Below, one piece after another: positions 7,308-15,886 of a stretch of DNA of 64,000 bases (the first letter of the stretch is position 1; the number at the start of each line of letters is the position of its first letter). Origin of the DNA: Caulobacter sp. SL161 (GTDB lineage: Bacteria; Pseudomonadota; Alphaproteobacteria; Caulobacterales; Caulobacteraceae); NCBI RefSeq assembly GCF_026672375.1, contig NZ_JAPPRA010000001.1, positions 2,976,001 to 3,040,000 of the forward strand, read 5' to 3'. The notes beneath the pieces were generated by a model. That model worked only from the letters and a program-made list of their open reading frames with translations, was not told where the DNA came from and made no database searches. A program made the translations under genes and the position numbers.

Positions 7308-8243
7308 TTATCCGATCGCGCCGAAGCACCAGGCCAGGACGGACTTCTGGGCGTGGATGCGGTTTTCGGCCTCGTCCCAGACCAGCGAGCGCGGGCCGTC
7401 CAGCACCGCGTCGGTGACCTCTTCGCCGCGATGCGCCGGCAGGCAGTGCAGGAAGACGCCGTTAGCCGCAGCCAGATCCATCAGCCTGTCGTCGACCTGA
7501 TAGGGCTCGAGCGCCGCCAGGCGCTCGTCATGGTCGGTGTCGCCCATCGAGACCCAGGTGTCGGCCACGACCACGTCCGCGCCACTGACGGCGGCCTTCG
7601 GATCAGTGGTCATGCTGACCCGCCCTTGCAGCCCCTCGGCGCGGGCCAGGTCATGCAGGTCGGCGTGATAGACCGCCGGGCAGGCGATCTTCAGCTCAAA
7701 GCCCAGCAGCGGCGCGGCGTGGATGAAGCTGGAGCACACGTTGTTGCCGTCGCCCACCCAGGCGATGGTCTTGCCGGCGATCGGGCCGCGATGCTCCTCG
7801 ATGGTGAGGATGTCGGCCATGATCTGGCACGGATGGCTCTTGTCGGTCAGGCCGTTGATGATCGGCACGGTCGAGACCTGGGCGAAGCGCTCGACGTCGG
7901 CGTGGCTGTTGGCGCGGATCATCACCGCGTCGACCATGCGTGAGAGCACCTTGGCGGTGTCCTCGATGGTCTCGCCGCGGCCCAGCTGCATGTCCGAAGC
8001 GGTCGAGATGATCGCGCTGCCGCCCAGTTGGCGCATGGCCGCGTCGAACGAGAAGCGGGTGCGGGTCGAGTTCTTCTGGAAGATCATCGACAGCACCCGG
8101 TCCTTCGCTGGCGCGTCGGCGTCAACCTTGCCCTGAGGCCAGCCCTTGCGGGCCGCCTTGCGGGCATGGGCGTCGTCCAGCAGCAGGCGCAGGGTCGCAC
8201 CGTCCAGCTTCCACAGGTCGATGAAGTGGCGGGGTTGAGTCAT
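7308..8243 (-). CDS. argF: Ornithine carbamoyltransferase
   Basis: Catalyses carbamoyl phosphate + ornithine to citrulline in arginine biosynthesis. The 311-aa protein has the carbamoyl-phosphate motif STRTR (residues 59-63), HPCQ in the middle, the ornithine loop DTWVSMGDT and the HCLPAHR motif (from residue 266). The ATG at 8243 ([10 protein letters not shown]) is preferred to a longer frame that would read through the palindromic repeat. It lies downstream of argD in the same direction with only a repeat between them. Confidence 0.95.
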   Translation of the reverse strand: MTQPRHFIDLWKLDGATLRLLLDDAHARKAARKGWPQGKVDADAPAKDRVLSMIFQKNSTRTRFSFDAAMRQLGGSAIISTASDMQLGRGETIEDTAKVLSRMVDAVMIRANSHADVERFAQVSTVPIINGLTDKSHPCQIMADILTIEEHRGPIAGKTIAWVGDGNNVCSSFIHAAPLLGFELKIACPAVYHADLHDLARAEGLQGRVSMTTDPKAAVSGADVVVADTWVSMGDTDHDERLAALEPYQVDDRLMDLAAANGVFLHCLPAHRGEEVTDAVLDGPRSLVWDEAENRIHAQKSVLAWCFGAIG

Positions 8244-8258
8244 CGAACGATCCCTATA

Positions 8259-8346
8259 CCCGCCTCCCCGGCGAATGCCGGGGCCCAGAGTCATCCGGGA
8301 ACTAGACGGGCTTAATCTGGGTCCCGGCTTTCGCCGGGAAGGTCGG
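8259..8346. repeat. Palindromic intergenic repeat, copy A (argD-argF gap)
   Basis: The outer arms contain CGCCTCCCCGGCGA and TCGCCGGGAAGGTCGG around an inner CCCAGAGTC/AATCTGGGTC pair. The same block recurs at 36656-36790, so this is a dispersed element. It lies inside the argD-argF transcription unit and may act as an mRNA-stabilising or attenuating hairpin. Confidence 0.75.
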
Positions 8347-8360
8347 AAAAGGAGTTGGTT

Positions 8361-9578
8361 CTAGGCGGCGGCCTTGGCGCGCGCAGCCTCGCAAGCCTTT
8401 TCGAGCTTGGCGATCGCCTCGCTGGCTTCCTCGATGGTCAGGTTCAACGGCGGCAGCAGGCGCACGCAGTTGTCGCCGCCGCCGGCGATAAGAAGCTTCT
8501 CATCACGCGCCAGGACCATGAAGTCGCGGTTGTTCGGGATCAGCTTGACGCCGATCAGCATGCCCTTGCCGCGCACGTCGACGATGACGTCCGGGAAGCG
8601 GTCCTTCAGGCCGTTCAGCTGTTGGGTGAAGAAACCCGAGACGGTCTCCACGTTGTCCAGCGTCTCGGGCGACTTGATGATGTCCAGCGCCGCCTTGCCC
8701 ACGGCCATGGCCAGCGGGTTGCCGCCGAAGGTCGAACCGTGCGCCGCGACCGTCATGCCCTTGGCCGCCTCGGTGGTGGCCAGGCAAGCGCCGATCGGGA
8801 AGCCGCCGCCCAGGGCCTTGGCCACCGCCATGATGTGCGGCTCGCCGCCCTCGGCCCACTCATAGGCGAAGAGCTTGCCCGTCCGGCCCATGCCGCACTG
8901 GACTTCGTCATAGATCAGCAGCACGCCGTGCTCGTCGCACATCTGGCGCAGGCCCACGAGGCACTGGGTCGGGATCGAGCGCGCGCCGCCCTCGCCCTGC
9001 ACCGGCTCGACAATGATCGCGGCCGTGGTCGGGCTGGCGATCGCGGCCTTGATGGCGTCGTGGTCCCCGAAGGTCAGCTGGCTGTAGCCCGGCAGGCGCG
9101 GGCCAAAGCCGTCGACATAGCTCGGGTTGCCCGACGCATTCACCGCCGCATAGGTGCGGCCGTGGAACGAGCCGTCGAAGCCATAGATGTCGATCCGCTC
9201 GGGCTGGCCGTTGGCCGAGTGATACTTGCGGGCCGTCTTCAGCGCGCACTCCACGGCTTCCGTGCCTGAGTTGGTGAAGAACACCACATCGGCGAACGAG
9301 TTGGCGCACAGGGCGTCGGCCAGTTCTTCCTGCTCAGGGATCCGGTAGATGTTGGAGACGTGCCAGAGCTTTTCGGCCTGGGCTTTCAGCACCTCGACCA
9401 GCGCCGGATGGGCGTGACCCAGGCCGTTGGTGGCGATGCCCGCCACGCAGTCCAGGTACTCTTCGCCTTCGGTCGAGATCAGGCGCGCGCCTCGGCCTCG
9501 CTCGAACGCCAGCGGAGCGCGATTGTACACGCCCATGATGTGGTGCTGCGAGGTGGTGGACGACGTCGCGGTGCTCAA
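8361..9578 (-). CDS. argD: Acetylornithine aminotransferase
   Basis: PLP class-III transaminase acting in arginine, and probably also lysine, biosynthesis. The 405-aa protein shows FTNSGTEAVE, the PLP aspartate in LIYDEVQCGMGRTG (D224) and the Schiff-base lysine K254 in AVAKALGGGFPIG. The start is a TTG at 9578 with AGGGAGG seven bases upstream; the first ATG (residue 15) lacks such a site, so the rarer TTG start is preferred. It is the first gene of the argD-argF unit. Confidence 0.93.
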   Translation of the reverse strand: MSTATSSTTSQHHIMGVYNRAPLAFERGRGARLISTEGEEYLDCVAGIATNGLGHAHPALVEVLKAQAEKLWHVSNIYRIPEQEELADALCANSFADVVFFTNSGTEAVECALKTARKYHSANGQPERIDIYGFDGSFHGRTYAAVNASGNPSYVDGFGPRLPGYSQLTFGDHDAIKAAIASPTTAAIIVEPVQGEGGARSIPTQCLVGLRQMCDEHGVLLIYDEVQCGMGRTGKLFAYEWAEGGEPHIMAVAKALGGGFPIGACLATTEAAKGMTVAAHGSTFGGNPLAMAVGKAALDIIKSPETLDNVETVSGFFTQQLNGLKDRFPDVIVDVRGKGMLIGVKLIPNNRDFMVLARDEKLLIAGGGDNCVRLLPPLNLTIEEASEAIAKLEKACEAARAKAAA

Positions 9579-9587
9579 GACCGGCCT

Positions 9588-9626
9588 CCCTAAAAGGAAA
9601 CAAGCCCCCGCGCCTTGAGCGCGGGG
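9588..9626 (-). terminator. Intrinsic terminator between the ABC permease gene and argD
   Basis: Read on the minus strand, CCCCGCGC-TCAAG-GCGCGGGG is an 8-bp perfect stem followed by GCTTGTTTCCTTTT. It lies after the permease gene and just ahead of the argD ribosome site, so it may end permease transcription or attenuate argD. Confidence 0.6.
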
Positions 9627-9732
9627 ACTGGAAGGCCGCAGGTTGTCGCCGTGGAACGCCGTCGTGTCAATGAAAGCCCCCTCAAAAAGGCCCTGAAACG
9701 CCGGCGAAACTCCGGGCTATGGCGCGTTTGCC

Positions 9733-10554
9733 TCAGCTCTTGAGACGGTAACCGGTGACGAAGAGCCTCCAGCACCACAGGAACATCACTACGGTGAGAA
9801 GACCGGTGGTCACGACGCCGATCGCGATCGAGCCGTCGGCATGGCCGATGAAGCCGTACCGGAAGCCGTCGATAAGGTAGAAGAACGGGTTGAAGTGGCT
9901 CGCCGACCGGAACGGCTCGGGCAGCTTGTCGACCAGATAGAAAGTGCCCGACAGGAAGGTCATGGGCATGATCAGGAAGTTCGTCACGGCCGCCAGCTGG
10001 TCGAACTTCTCGGCCCACAGGCCGGCCAGCACGCCCGCCAGTCCCAGGATCAGCGACGCGGTCAGGCCGAAATAGAGCACCGCCCAGAGGTGAGCCACCG
10101 ACAGACCTGCGCCGGGCAGGACGCCGATCACGATCGCCGTCACCGCGCCCACGACCACGCCGCGCGTGGCCGCGCCCAGGGCGAAGGCCGAAACCTGCTC
10201 CAGCGCCGACAGCGGCGGGGTCAGGAAGTCCGGCGTCAGCCCCATCATCTTGGCCTGGATCAGCGACGACGACGAGTTGGCGAAGGCGTTGTTGAGGATG
10301 GCCATCATGATCAGGCCCGGGGCCACGAAATGGCCGAAGGTCACGCCCCCCACCGCCGGACGGCTGGCGCCGACGGCCACCACGAAGACCAGCATGTAGA
10401 GCAGCGTCGTCACCACCGGCGCGGCCACCGTCTGGGTGCCGACTTTCCAGAACCGGCGGATCTCACGCTGGTAGAGCGTGACGAAGCCGGACCAGTTCCA
10501 GCCGCGATAATCGCGGGGCTGCGGCGGAATGACGCTCTCGGCCGTGTCTCTCAT
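9733..10554 (-). CDS. ABC-2 type transporter permease
   Basis: A 273-aa inner-membrane permease of the YadH/ABC-2 type. The cytoplasmic N-terminus (NWSGFVTLYQREIRRFWKVG) leads to six hydrophobic segments. The conserved stretches GVTFGHFVAPGLIMMAIL and PMTFLSGTFYLVDKLPEPFR are signatures of this family. The substrate is unknown; relatives export polysaccharides, drugs or lipids. No ATPase gene is adjacent in the window, so the partner must be encoded elsewhere or just upstream of the divergent promoter. It is transcribed divergently from gcrA. Confidence 0.85.
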   Translation of the reverse strand: MRDTAESVIPPQPRDYRGWNWSGFVTLYQREIRRFWKVGTQTVAAPVVTTLLYMLVFVVAVGASRPAVGGVTFGHFVAPGLIMMAILNNAFANSSSSLIQAKMMGLTPDFLTPPLSALEQVSAFALGAATRGVVVGAVTAIVIGVLPGAGLSVAHLWAVLYFGLTASLILGLAGVLAGLWAEKFDQLAAVTNFLIMPMTFLSGTFYLVDKLPEPFRSASHFNPFFYLIDGFRYGFIGHADGSIAIGVVTTGLLTVVMFLWCWRLFVTGYRLKS

Positions 10555-10623
10555 CAGCTCAAACCCTTGTTCTGCTTGGCCATGTGCGCCTTGGGGGTCC
10601 TTTTCGCAAGCGCGGGCTTGCCG

Positions 10624-10690
10624 GAATCAACATCTTGTTTCTGTGGACAGAGTCGATGGCGCCCATTGTGCGCTTTAACGCATTCTTTAC
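10624..10690 (+). promoter_or_regulatory. gcrA control region with GANTC, DnaA-box-like and CtrA-like sites
   Basis: Two GANTC (CcrM methylation) sites lie at 10624-10628 (GAATC) and 10650-10654 (GAGTC). TGTGGACAG at 10642-10650 resembles an inverted DnaA box. TTAA-N7-TTTA at 10675-10689 is one base from the CtrA consensus TTAA-N7-TTAA. In Caulobacter, DnaA activates and CtrA represses gcrA (established knowledge). These exact sites are inferred by motif only. Confidence 0.55.
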
Positions 10691-10739
10691 GATATGTAGT
10701 AGGACGACCGCCGGCGGGGCGGATCGATCACCATATATA

Positions 10740-10768
10740 GGGTGACGGGCGTGGGGACGCCCTCACCC
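10740..10768 (+). promoter_or_regulatory. Leader hairpin upstream of gcrA
   Basis: GGGTGA-c-GGGCGT, a GGGG loop, then ACGCCC-TCACCC gives a 12-bp stem with one bulged C. It ends 24 bases before the gcrA ATG. It lacks a T-tract. It probably forms in the 5' leader of the mRNA. Confidence 0.5.
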
Positions 10769-10792
10769 TCTCTCGAATGGCGGAGACGGGTA

Positions 10793-11314
10793 ATGAGCTG
10801 GACCGACGAACGGGTATCCACCCTGAAGAAGCTCTGGTTGGACGGCCTTTCGGCCAGCCAGATCGCCAAGCAATTGGGCGGCGTGACGCGTAACGCCGTG
10901 ATCGGCAAGGTGCACCGTCTGGGTCTATCGGGCCGCGCGGCTCCCTCGCAACCGGCCCGTCCGGCCTTCAAGGCGCCGCGCCCGGCGCGTCCGGCCGCCC
11001 AGGCCATGCCGTCGGCGCCGCGCCGCGTGACGCCGGTCGAGGCCCCCTCGTCGGTTCCGGTCGCAGCGGCCCCGGCTCCGCTGCCGGCTTTCCGTCACGA
11101 AGAACCCGGCTCGGCCACCGTGCTGACCCTTGGCGCGCACATGTGCAAGTGGCCGATCGGCGATCCGTCGTCGGAAGGCTTCACCTTCTGCGGTCGTCGC
11201 TCGTCGGAAGGCCCCTATTGCGTCGAGCACGCGCGGGTGGCCTATCAGCCGCAGCAGACCAAGAAGAAGAGCGGCGGCGCCGAACTGGCCCGCTCGCTTC
11301 GCCGCTACATCTAA
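10793..11314 (+). CDS. gcrA: Cell-cycle master regulator GcrA
   Basis: A sigma70-associated transcription factor that controls S-phase and division genes and responds to CcrM methylation at GANTC sites. The 173-aa protein begins MSWTDERVSTLKKLWLDGLS, the defining GcrA N-terminus. Its helix-turn-helix (residues 1-45) includes SASQIAKQLGG and TRNAVIGKVHRLGL. A Pro/Ala-rich linker follows (about 55-105), then the conserved C-terminal sigma-binding part with CKWPIGDP, FCGRR and YCVEHARVAY. The ATG at 10793 is the only start that gives this N-terminus. Confidence 0.97.
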   Translation: MSWTDERVSTLKKLWLDGLSASQIAKQLGGVTRNAVIGKVHRLGLSGRAAPSQPARPAFKAPRPARPAAQAMPSAPRRVTPVEAPSSVPVAAAPAPLPAFRHEEPGSATVLTLGAHMCKWPIGDPSSEGFTFCGRRSSEGPYCVEHARVAYQPQQTKKKSGGAELARSLRRYI

Positions 11315-11342
11315 GAAGAACAATAGTCTCTCAGAGCGGCGG

Positions 11343-11376
11343 ATCCCGGGAAGCTCACGCTTCCCGGGATTTCTCA
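11343..11376 (+). terminator. Intrinsic terminator after gcrA
   Basis: ATCCCGGGAAGC and GCTTCCCGGGAT form a 12-bp perfect stem with a TCAC loop, followed by TTCTCATTT. Confidence 0.75.
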
Positions 11377-11397
11377 TTTCTGGAGGTCGGCCTTAAC

Positions 11398-11511
11398 CGT
11401 CATCCCGCGACTTGTTCGCGGGACCCATTTGTCCGCCGCATGTGCGGAGCAGGACGATACTCTCACGTGGCGGCTGAACGATGGGTCCCGCGCATAAAGC
11501 GCGGGATGACG
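11398..11511. repeat. Palindromic intergenic repeat, copy C (gcrA-xseA gap)
   Basis: The outer arms CGTCATCCCGCG/CGCGGGATGACG and inner arms GCGGGACCCAT/ATGGGTCCCGC enclose a central unpaired part. The outer phrase TCATCCCGG/GGGATGA is shared with copies D and E, so it belongs to the same broad family with different sub-arms. Confidence 0.7.
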
Positions 11512-11571
11512 AGGTTGAGGCGGGCTGAGAAGGCCGATGACCTCCCCCAACTTCCCCCCTAAAACGCTCCC

Positions 11572-13095
11572 ATGAGCGATCTGCCGCCCTCCGATTCCAA
11601 CGCGCCGCCTTATTCGGTCTCCGAGCTGGCCTTCGCCTTGAAGCGCACGCTGGAGGACCGCTACGGCTTCGTGCGGCTGCGCGGGGAGCTCTCCAAAGTC
11701 ACGCACCACTCCAACGGCCACGTCTATCTGACCCTCAAGGACGACAAGTCCGCGATCGACGGCGTGGTCTGGAAGGGCAATGTGCGAGGCCTGGGGGTGA
11801 GGCCCGAGCACGGGCTCGAGGTGATCGTCACCGGCAAGATCACCACCTATCCGGCCGGCTCTCGCTACCAGATCGTCATCGACAGCATGGAGGCCGCCGG
11901 CGTCGGCGCCCTCTTGGCGCAGCTGGAGCGCCTGAAGGCCAAGCTGGCCGCCGAGGGCCTGTTCGCGCCGGAGCGCAAGCGCCCCCTGCCCTCGATGCCC
12001 GCCGTGGTCGGCGTGATCACCAGCCCGACCGGCGCGGTCATCCGCGACATCCTGCACCGCATCCGTGACCGCTGGCCCTGCCAAGTGCTGGTCTGGCCGT
12101 GCGTGGTGCAAGGCGACGCCGCCGCCGGCCAGGTCAGCGCCGCGATCCGAGGCTTCAACGCCATCCAGCCGGGCGGGCCCGTCCCACGCCCCGACGTCCT
12201 GATCGTCGCGCGGGGCGGCGGATCGGTCGAAGACCTCTGGGCCTTCAACGACGAAGGCCTGGCGCGCACGGTGGCCGAAGGGACCATCCCGCTGATCTCG
12301 GCCGTCGGTCACGAGACCGACACCACCCTGATCGACTTCGTCTCGGACCGCCGCGCGCCCACCCCGACGGCGGCCGCCGAGATGGCCACGCCGGTGCTGG
12401 CCGAGTTGCGCGCCCTGATCTCGGATCTCGATCGCCGCCTGAACCGCTGCGGCGCCCGCACCGTCGAGGAGCGCCGCACGCGCCTGGTCAGCGCCGCTCG
12501 CGGTCTGCCCCGTCCCGACGACATACTGGCCCTGGCCCAACAGCGCTTCGACATCGCCTCGGGCCGCCTGGACGCAGCCCTGCAGCGCAACACCGCCGTC
12601 CACGCCCAGGATCTGCTCAAGGTCACCGCGCGCCTGACGCCCGAGACGCTGGGCCGCCAACGCGCATTGAAAGCCGAGCGCCTGGCGGATCTGTCGCGGC
12701 GCCTGGACCTCGCCGCGCGGCGCGCGCCTGACCGCGTGGCCCAGCACGCCCGCCTGCCGGCGCTTTGGGAGCGCCTGAACGCGGCCGGCCGACGCCGACT
12801 GCAACGCGACGCCGACCGGCTCGCGAACTTGGAAAAGCTGCGCCAGTCGCTGAATCCCGAACGTCCGCTGGAGCTGGGCTTCGCCCTGGTCCGAAAGGCG
12901 GATCAAACCATCGCCCGATCGGCGGCCGACCTCGTCTCCGGTGAGCGCGTGAGCCTGAAGTTCAAGAGCGGCGAGCGTGACGCGGTCATCGACGGCGAAG
13001 GCGGCCTTGTTCCGCCGCCGACTCCGCCGGCGCCCGTCAGTAAGCCGCGCGCCAAGTCCGCCGCGCCGTCGGCGGGTCAAGGCGACCTGTTCTGA
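11572..13095 (+). CDS. xseA: Exodeoxyribonuclease VII large subunit
   Basis: Catalytic large subunit of the single-strand-specific exonuclease VII (with XseB, not in this window). The 507-aa protein has the OB-fold (about residues 20-115: [24 protein letters not shown]), the catalytic domain with [19 protein letters not shown] and [16 protein letters not shown], and [21 protein letters not shown] long helical, R/A-rich C-terminal region follows. It is followed 27 bases later by the DUF2093 gene. Confidence 0.95.
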   Translation: MSDLPPSDSNAPPYSVSELAFALKRTLEDRYGFVRLRGELSKVTHHSNGHVYLTLKDDKSAIDGVVWKGNVRGLGVRPEHGLEVIVTGKITTYPAGSRYQIVIDSMEAAGVGALLAQLERLKAKLAAEGLFAPERKRPLPSMPAVVGVITSPTGAVIRDILHRIRDRWPCQVLVWPCVVQGDAAAGQVSAAIRGFNAIQPGGPVPRPDVLIVARGGGSVEDLWAFNDEGLARTVAEGTIPLISAVGHETDTTLIDFVSDRRAPTPTAAAEMATPVLAELRALISDLDRRLNRCGARTVEERRTRLVSAARGLPRPDDILALAQQRFDIASGRLDAALQRNTAVHAQDLLKVTARLTPETLGRQRALKAERLADLSRRLDLAARRAPDRVAQHARLPALWERLNAAGRRRLQRDADRLANLEKLRQSLNPERPLELGFALVRKADQTIARSAADLVSGERVSLKFKSGERDAVIDGEGGLVPPPTPPAPVSKPRAKSAAPSAGQGDLF

Positions 13096-13122
13096 AACGG
13101 CGGCTTGGCGTAGAGTGGTTCC

Positions 13123-13338
13123 ATGAACGCTTTCGATCGTGATCTCGGCAAGTCCGATGGCCTGGCCGTCCTGCACTATGGCGACGGCGAGTACGCCGTG
13201 CTCTCGCCCGGCCGCTTCGTGCTGTGCGCGGTGAGCAACAAGCAGATCCCTCTGGAGGCCCTGCGCTACTGGAGCCCCGAGCACCAGGAGGCCTATGCCG
13301 GACCCGCCGAGGCGCTGAAGCGTTGGCAGGGGGCCTGA
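13123..13338 (+). CDS. DUF2093 protein (71 aa)
   Basis: A small cytoplasmic protein with the compact DUF2093 pattern: LHYGDGEYAVLSPGRFVLCA, then IPLEALRYWSPEHQEAYA. The family is restricted to alphaproteobacteria as far as I know and has no established function. It is often found next to xseA, as here. It overlaps the start of the following M23-like gene by 16 bases, so the two are likely translated together. Confidence 0.85.
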   Translation: MNAFDRDLGKSDGLAVLHYGDGEYAVLSPGRFVLCAVSNKQIPLEALRYWSPEHQEAYAGPAEALKRWQGA

Positions 13339-14174
13339 GCCGCCGCGCGGTCCTGACCGCGCTTCCGCTGACCTTGGGCCTATCTGGCCTGGCGCGCGCC
13401 GCCGCGCCGGGCCTCTCGCTTTCGGGCAAGTTCGTCCAGGGCGGCTACGCCGTCGGACGCACCGCACCGCGCGCGATGATCGACCTCGACGGCCTTGTGC
13501 AGACGACCGCCTCGGCCGATGGCTGGTTCGTCATCGGCTTCGATCGTGACGCCCCGCCGACCTCGGTCCTGACGGTGACCACGCCCGATGGTTCCGCCGT
13601 GGACGAACGCGCCATCGCCCTCGGCGACTTCGACATCCAACGGATCGACGGGCTGCCCCCCGAACAGGTGTCTCCGACGGACCCGGCCTTGCTGGAACGG
13701 CTCGCCGCCGAGAACACACGCAAAGTCGCCGGCTTCGCCAGCCAGGCAGACATCGAAGGCTTCCGCGAGGGATTCATACTTCCGGTTGTGGGCGCGCGCC
13801 GCTCTGCACGGTTTGGCGGCCAACGGATCCTCAATGGCGAGGCAAGGCGTCCCCATTATGGGGTTGACCTGGCCGTCCCCGTGGGGACTCCGGTACGATC
13901 GCCGGCGTCGGCGATTGTGGCTTTCGCCGAGACCGGACTGCACTTCGAAGGCGGCCTGCTGCTGCTGGATCACGGCCAAGGCTTGGTGACCGCCTATCTC
14001 CACCTGTCAAAAATCCTCGTTTCTCCCGGGACTTACGTGAGACGAGGTGACGAGCTGGCCCTGACCGGCAAGGAAGGCCGGGCTACCGGACCGCATCTGT
14101 GCTGGCGGATGAAATGGCGGGGACGGAACATGGACCCGTCGCTTCTGGTCGGCGCAGGCCCGCTTCTCGGCTAA
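13323..14174 (+). CDS. Exported M23/LytM-like peptidase domain protein, altered metal site
   Basis: Predicted periplasmic protein. The N-terminus LSRRAVLTALPLTLGLSGLARA has a twin-arginine-like signal. The start is uncertain; the TTG at 13323 overlaps the DUF2093 gene and gives 283 aa. After an immunoglobulin-like N-terminal part comes an M23 fold: HYGVDLAVPVGTPVRSPA supplies the H(x)3D ligands, HLSKILVSPGTYVRRGD is the strand region, and TGPHLCWRMKWRG replaces the usual HLH with HLC. The third zinc ligand is thus cysteine or absent. It may be a catalytically dead cell-wall activator or an atypical endopeptidase. Confidence 0.8.
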   Translation: MAGGLSRRAVLTALPLTLGLSGLARAAAPGLSLSGKFVQGGYAVGRTAPRAMIDLDGLVQTTASADGWFVIGFDRDAPPTSVLTVTTPDGSAVDERAIALGDFDIQRIDGLPPEQVSPTDPALLERLAAENTRKVAGFASQADIEGFREGFILPVVGARRSARFGGQRILNGEARRPHYGVDLAVPVGTPVRSPASAIVAFAETGLHFEGGLLLLDHGQGLVTAYLHLSKILVSPGTYVRRGDELALTGKEGRATGPHLCWRMKWRGRNMDPSLLVGAGPLLG

Positions 14175-14309
14175 CGCTGGGATCAATTCGCCCCTGGCGA
14201 GAGTTTCAATCATTCGTTAGCTATGCCGCCGATATCAAAAGCCGATGTCGCGGGGGAGCGACCATCGACTTCGGTCATCCCGCGAGATCCTTGAGGAGAC
14301 GGCTCCCGC

Positions 14310-14828
14310 ATGTCGGCGGTGCTCGAAAAGCTGCGTTTTTTGCTGGTGGACGATAACCAGCACATCCGCTCGATCGTCTCGGCGATCCTCAAGGGCGTCG
14401 GTGTTCGGCATATCCGGGAAGCGATGGACGGCGCCGAGGCGCTGCAGATTCTTCGCGACTGGCAGACCGATATCGCCATCGTCGACTTCAAGATGAACCC
14501 GCTCGACGGCGTGATGTTCACCCAGCTCGTCCGCAACTCGCCCGACACGGTCGACCCCTACCTGCCGATCATCATGCTGACCGGCTTCGCCGAGCGGCAT
14601 CGGGTGTTCGAGGCGCGCGACGCCGGCGTCACCGAGATCGTGGTGAAACCGGTCACGGCGCGGTCTCTCTTGGATCGCATCAACACCGTGATCTTCCATC
14701 CGCGCCCGTTCATCCGGTCGCCGGACTATTTCGGCCCCTGCCGCCGACGCCGTGTGGACCCGCAGCACCAGGGTCCGTTCCGTCGCTCGGGCGAGAAGGA
14801 CGCCGCCGCCCCGACCCTCGAAATCTAG
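14310..14828 (+). CDS. cleC: CheY-like c-di-GMP effector (CleC-like response regulator)
   Basis: A single receiver domain with an added tail, 172 aa. Receiver residues are present: D14/D15, the phospho-acceptor D59 (VDFKMNPLDG), T91 and K113 (VVKP). The tail at 132-148 reads RPFIRSPDY then FGPCRRRR. This is the arginine-rich motif of Caulobacter Cle proteins, which bind c-di-GMP and act on the flagellar motor or holdfast (established for the family). The position four genes after gcrA matches CleC as I recall it. The last base codes overlap the convergent acyltransferase stop (shared CTAG at 14825-14828). Confidence 0.8.
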   Translation: MSAVLEKLRFLLVDDNQHIRSIVSAILKGVGVRHIREAMDGAEALQILRDWQTDIAIVDFKMNPLDGVMFTQLVRNSPDTVDPYLPIIMLTGFAERHRVFEARDAGVTEIVVKPVTARSLLDRINTVIFHPRPFIRSPDYFGPCRRRRVDPQHQGPFRRSGEKDAAAPTLEI

Positions 14829-15769
14829 CTGGACGGCTCTGCGGCGCGCTCACGTTCAGCCAGCGCGGCGTAGACCTCGTTGGGCCAGCGCCGATGGACC
14901 CAGAACCACTCGGCAGGGCGCTCGCGAATGCGATCCTCCATGAACGCGTTGATCATCCGAACGCCGGCTTCGATATCGGCTGTCCGATCGCCGGTCTTGG
15001 GCGGAACGATCGGATCATGGACCACCGCCCGGAACCGCGCGCCCTTCAGACGTTGTACCGACATCGGCTGAAGCACCGTGCCAAAGCGGATCGCCAGGCG
15101 CGTCGGGCCGGGCGCCGTATGTGCGAGATGACCGAAGAATGGTGCGGCGACGCCGCTGTTGAACTTCTGGTCGTTCATCAGGGCCACGGATTTGCCCTGC
15201 TTCATGCCTTCCAGCAGCTCCCGCGCGCCGTCGCCACCCTTCGGCGCGAACAGGCGGACGCCATAGCGGAACCGGCTCTCCTTGATCCGCTTGTCGACAT
15301 AGGGGTTGTTGGCGGCGCGATAGGTCATCTCGCAGATCACCCCGCTGTCGACGATGGCCGCCGGCATCACCTCCCAGTTCGACAGGTGTCCCGAAACGAA
15401 CACGACCGGGATCCTGTTCTCGGCGATCTCGACGAGGCGCTCCTTGCCCACCACTTCAACGCGGCCGGTGGACGGGAGAATCTTGTCCATCAGCGGAAAC
15501 TCAGCGAACGAGCGGCCCAGACCGTCCCATTGCTCGCGCAGGATCGTCTCGTGCCAAGCCGCGTCCTTGTCTGGAAACGCCAGTTTCAGATTGCGACTGG
15601 CGACCTTGTGCGCCCCGCTCATCGGCCCGAACGTCCGCCCGAGCCAGCCGCCAAAGTCCGACGCGCGATCCACGCCCATCAGGCGCACAGCGCCGATAAA
15701 CAGGTCGAAGCCCAGGGCTTCCAACCGCCACAACAGGTCCTGGACCCAAGGCTGACGCTTTTCAGACAT
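14825..15769 (-). CDS. LpxL/HtrB-type lysophospholipid (lipid A) acyltransferase
   Basis: An inner-membrane acyltransferase that adds a secondary acyl chain to lipid A or a related acceptor. The 314-aa protein has one hydrophobic N-terminal region (about 14-32), the H(x)4E catalytic motif SGHLSNWE (H128, E133), the phrase MNDQKFNSGVAAPFFG and the C-terminal EWFWVHRRWPNE block, all typical of the LpxL family. The exact acyl chain cannot be told from the sequence. It is convergent with cleC. Confidence 0.87.
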   Translation of the reverse strand: MSEKRQPWVQDLLWRLEALGFDLFIGAVRLMGVDRASDFGGWLGRTFGPMSGAHKVASRNLKLAFPDKDAAWHETILREQWDGLGRSFAEFPLMDKILPSTGRVEVVGKERLVEIAENRIPVVFVSGHLSNWEVMPAAIVDSGVICEMTYRAANNPYVDKRIKESRFRYGVRLFAPKGGDGARELLEGMKQGKSVALMNDQKFNSGVAAPFFGHLAHTAPGPTRLAIRFGTVLQPMSVQRLKGARFRAVVHDPIVPPKTGDRTADIEAGVRMINAFMEDRIRERPAEWFWVHRRWPNEVYAALAERERAAEPSS

Positions 15770-15886
15770 GCGGTCTTAGTAGGCTCTCGCGCACGCCTCG
15801 CGCAACGGAGTCTCGCCCGGCACGCGACTTGCGGCTGCCAAGCCAGACCGTTCCGTTTCGGGACGGGTCGGGAGAAACAAGGGGGC

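Noticed and set aside
11374..13467. Very long minus-strand open frame (about 700 codons) across xseA
   Set aside because: It is the antisense shadow of xseA produced by high GC; the composition is R/A/Q/G-rich and no domain is recognisable.
14170..14221. GCTAACG/CGTTAGC inverted repeat between the M23-like gene and cleC
   Set aside because: Arms are only 7 bp, the left one overlaps the M23 stop codon, and the spacer is about 38 bases; no supporting context.
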